The notes beneath the pieces were generated by a model. The model searched no databases and had not been told where the DNA came from. It saw only the letters and a program-made list of their open reading frames with translations. This document shows positions 63,131 to 64,000 of a stretch of 64,000 bases of DNA, in pieces. Made by a program: the position numbers and the translations under genes. Source of the DNA: Acanthaster planci. Lineage: Eukaryota; Echinodermata; Asteroidea; Valvatida; Acanthasteridae. The stretch lies in NCBI RefSeq assembly GCF_001949145.1, contig NW_019091407.1, forward strand, positions 1,159,907-1,223,906. The letters run 5' to 3'. Numbering within the stretch: position 1 is the first letter of the stretch; each line of letters opens with the position of its first letter.

Positions 63131-63304
63131 ATGATTTCCATGGACGATGTTTGCAAGGGCCAGACCAGTTCCGAGCAGTGTGCTTTTGCCATGAAGTATG
63201 GTGCTTTAGAAGACAAGGAACCAAACGATGTCAGTAGCCAAACTTTGCATTCAGATGAGTCCTTCCGTCTCCTGTCTGACCTGGCGAAAGTAATAAAAAA
63301 ATAA
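63131..63304 (+). other. 57-codon ORF of coding-like composition
   Basis: An ATG opens MISMDDVCKGQTSSEQCAFA, then MKYGALEDKEPNDVSSQTLH and SDESFRLLSDLAKVIKK, stop. The mix of residues is unusually protein-like for this non-coding neighbourhood. A pyrimidine-rich, acceptor-like stretch lies upstream (about 63094-63110), and an AATAAA overlaps the stop (63300-63305). I do not recognise a family. It could be a terminal exon, a small gene or chance. The opposite strand is also open here, which weakens the case. Confidence 0.2.
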
Positions 63305-64000
63305 AACATGTTTTCGAACACAAGTGCTCACCAAACCCATGCTTTCGACCCATGACTTGAATTTGTGATCACGAAAACCATCTCCACAGTTTTAACAACA
63401 ATGACCTTTTCCTACACGGAGTGGATGCAGGAGAGAAAATGCAAATTCCAGTGAATACAGATGTCAGAAATTTTGTGATAGGGTAGAGTATGCCCTGGTG
63501 CAGTCCATTTAAAACACTGACTTTAAAAGCTAAACATCACAACCACGGTCCTTTGCAAAGTTCAACTTCGCAGATGCTGACCCTAGGTGGTCATTTGTTC
63601 AAACTCGTGCGACATGTCTTTAATACCGTTTAGAGTCGATCTTTTGACACCCCAAGACAAAGTCGCTGGGTGACATTTGCCACAACTTCCTGTGGCTAAC
63701 AGCTTTTTAAGGCATCCACACATGCTCCACCTCCATGGACTACATGTAGTCTGAGCCTCTGTGTTAGTACCAACTGTAATTACAGGACTCGCTTAACCCC
63801 TTGACGCTGGGGGTTTTTTTTCTGAAAGCTGACTCTGAGAATTCCAGCCTCGCTTGGCCACAAAGGCCACCTGCCAAACCGCAAATTCTCGGTTTGTGGC
63901 CCTGCGTGCTGTGCACGCTTTTTTACACAGCGAAAAGGCTCATTGTTCGATGGCATGTGGCTCTATTCATGCTTCCACATTTCCGTTGCCTCTTTTCAAA
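63305..64000. other. Downstream flank, nothing recognised
   Basis: No recognisable gene. An inverted pair is visible in 63838-63890 (GAGAATTCCAG... and ...GCAAATTCTC), which may be the edge of another small element. Confidence 0.5.

Noticed and set aside
63064-63321. 85-codon minus-strand frame
   Set aside because: It overlaps the plus-strand ORF at 63131, has no recognisable domain, and both strands being open reflects composition.
1-64000. CRISPR array, operon structure, ribosome binding sites, phage or bacterial elements
   Set aside because: The spliced PPP2R5E gene, GT-AG introns and eukaryotic repeats show nuclear animal DNA. The tandem repeat at 38-430 has no spacers.

Overview
The window is eukaryotic nuclear DNA, about 64 kb, AT-rich, with one ambiguous base at 17246. 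It holds one clearly recognisable protein gene, on the + strand. This is the epsilon-type member of the B56 (B', PPP2R5) family of protein phosphatase 2A regulatory subunits, an orthologue of human PPP2R5E. I could place 13 coding exons from the ATG at 6497 to a TAA at 58258-58260. All 12 introns are GT-AG, all reading phases join, and the predicted protein is 461 residues (human PPP2R5E is about 467, from memory). The gene fills most of the window, and intron 1 alone is about 25.2 kb. Long introns, vertebrate-like exon structure, tRNA-derived SINEs and hAT/mariner-type miniature elements suggest a marine invertebrate, perhaps a non-vertebrate deuterostome such as an amphioxus, hemichordate or echinoderm. 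I cannot fix the species.

Layout. 1-5850: upstream flank with a 44-bp minisatellite (38 to about 430), a GC-rich inverted-repeat element (2930-3102), a tRNA-like SINE head (3792-3862) and an unrecognised exon-like ORF (5360-5491). 5850-6496: likely promoter and 5' UTR, with a palindromic CRE (TGACGTCA) and a CCAAT box. 6497-6638: coding exon 1. 6639-31862: intron 1, which begins with two related inverted-repeat elements (6801-7313, 7409-7780). From about 8 kb it is saturated with short palindromes built on GTACATGTAC and TACCGGTA. A hAT-like miniature element lies at 19134-19319, and two palindrome-poor islands (23540-24390 and 26840-27690) look like candidate conserved regulatory DNA. 31863-38785: exons 2-4. 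38786-45320: intron 4, with a SINE and a 1.2-kb element with hAT-like ends. 45321-58260: exons 5-13 with shorter introns, which contain a foldback element (48297-48664) and two facing mariner-type MITEs (53399-54064). 58261-64000: 3' UTR and downstream DNA, with poly(A) signals (the best at 62870-62875), one more SINE head and a small coding-like ORF (63131-63304).

The encoded protein keeps the seven residues known to form the B56 pocket for LxxIxE motifs, the acidic loop after the first repeats, and a basic C-terminal tail. It should therefore work as a normal substrate-targeting subunit of PP2A. I saw no second confident gene, no rRNA or intact tRNA gene, and no CRISPR array. The most unusual property of the window is the genome-specific palindrome family. 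It is dense in the 5' two thirds of the gene, sparse in the 3' third, and breaks off over a few islands of complex sequence.
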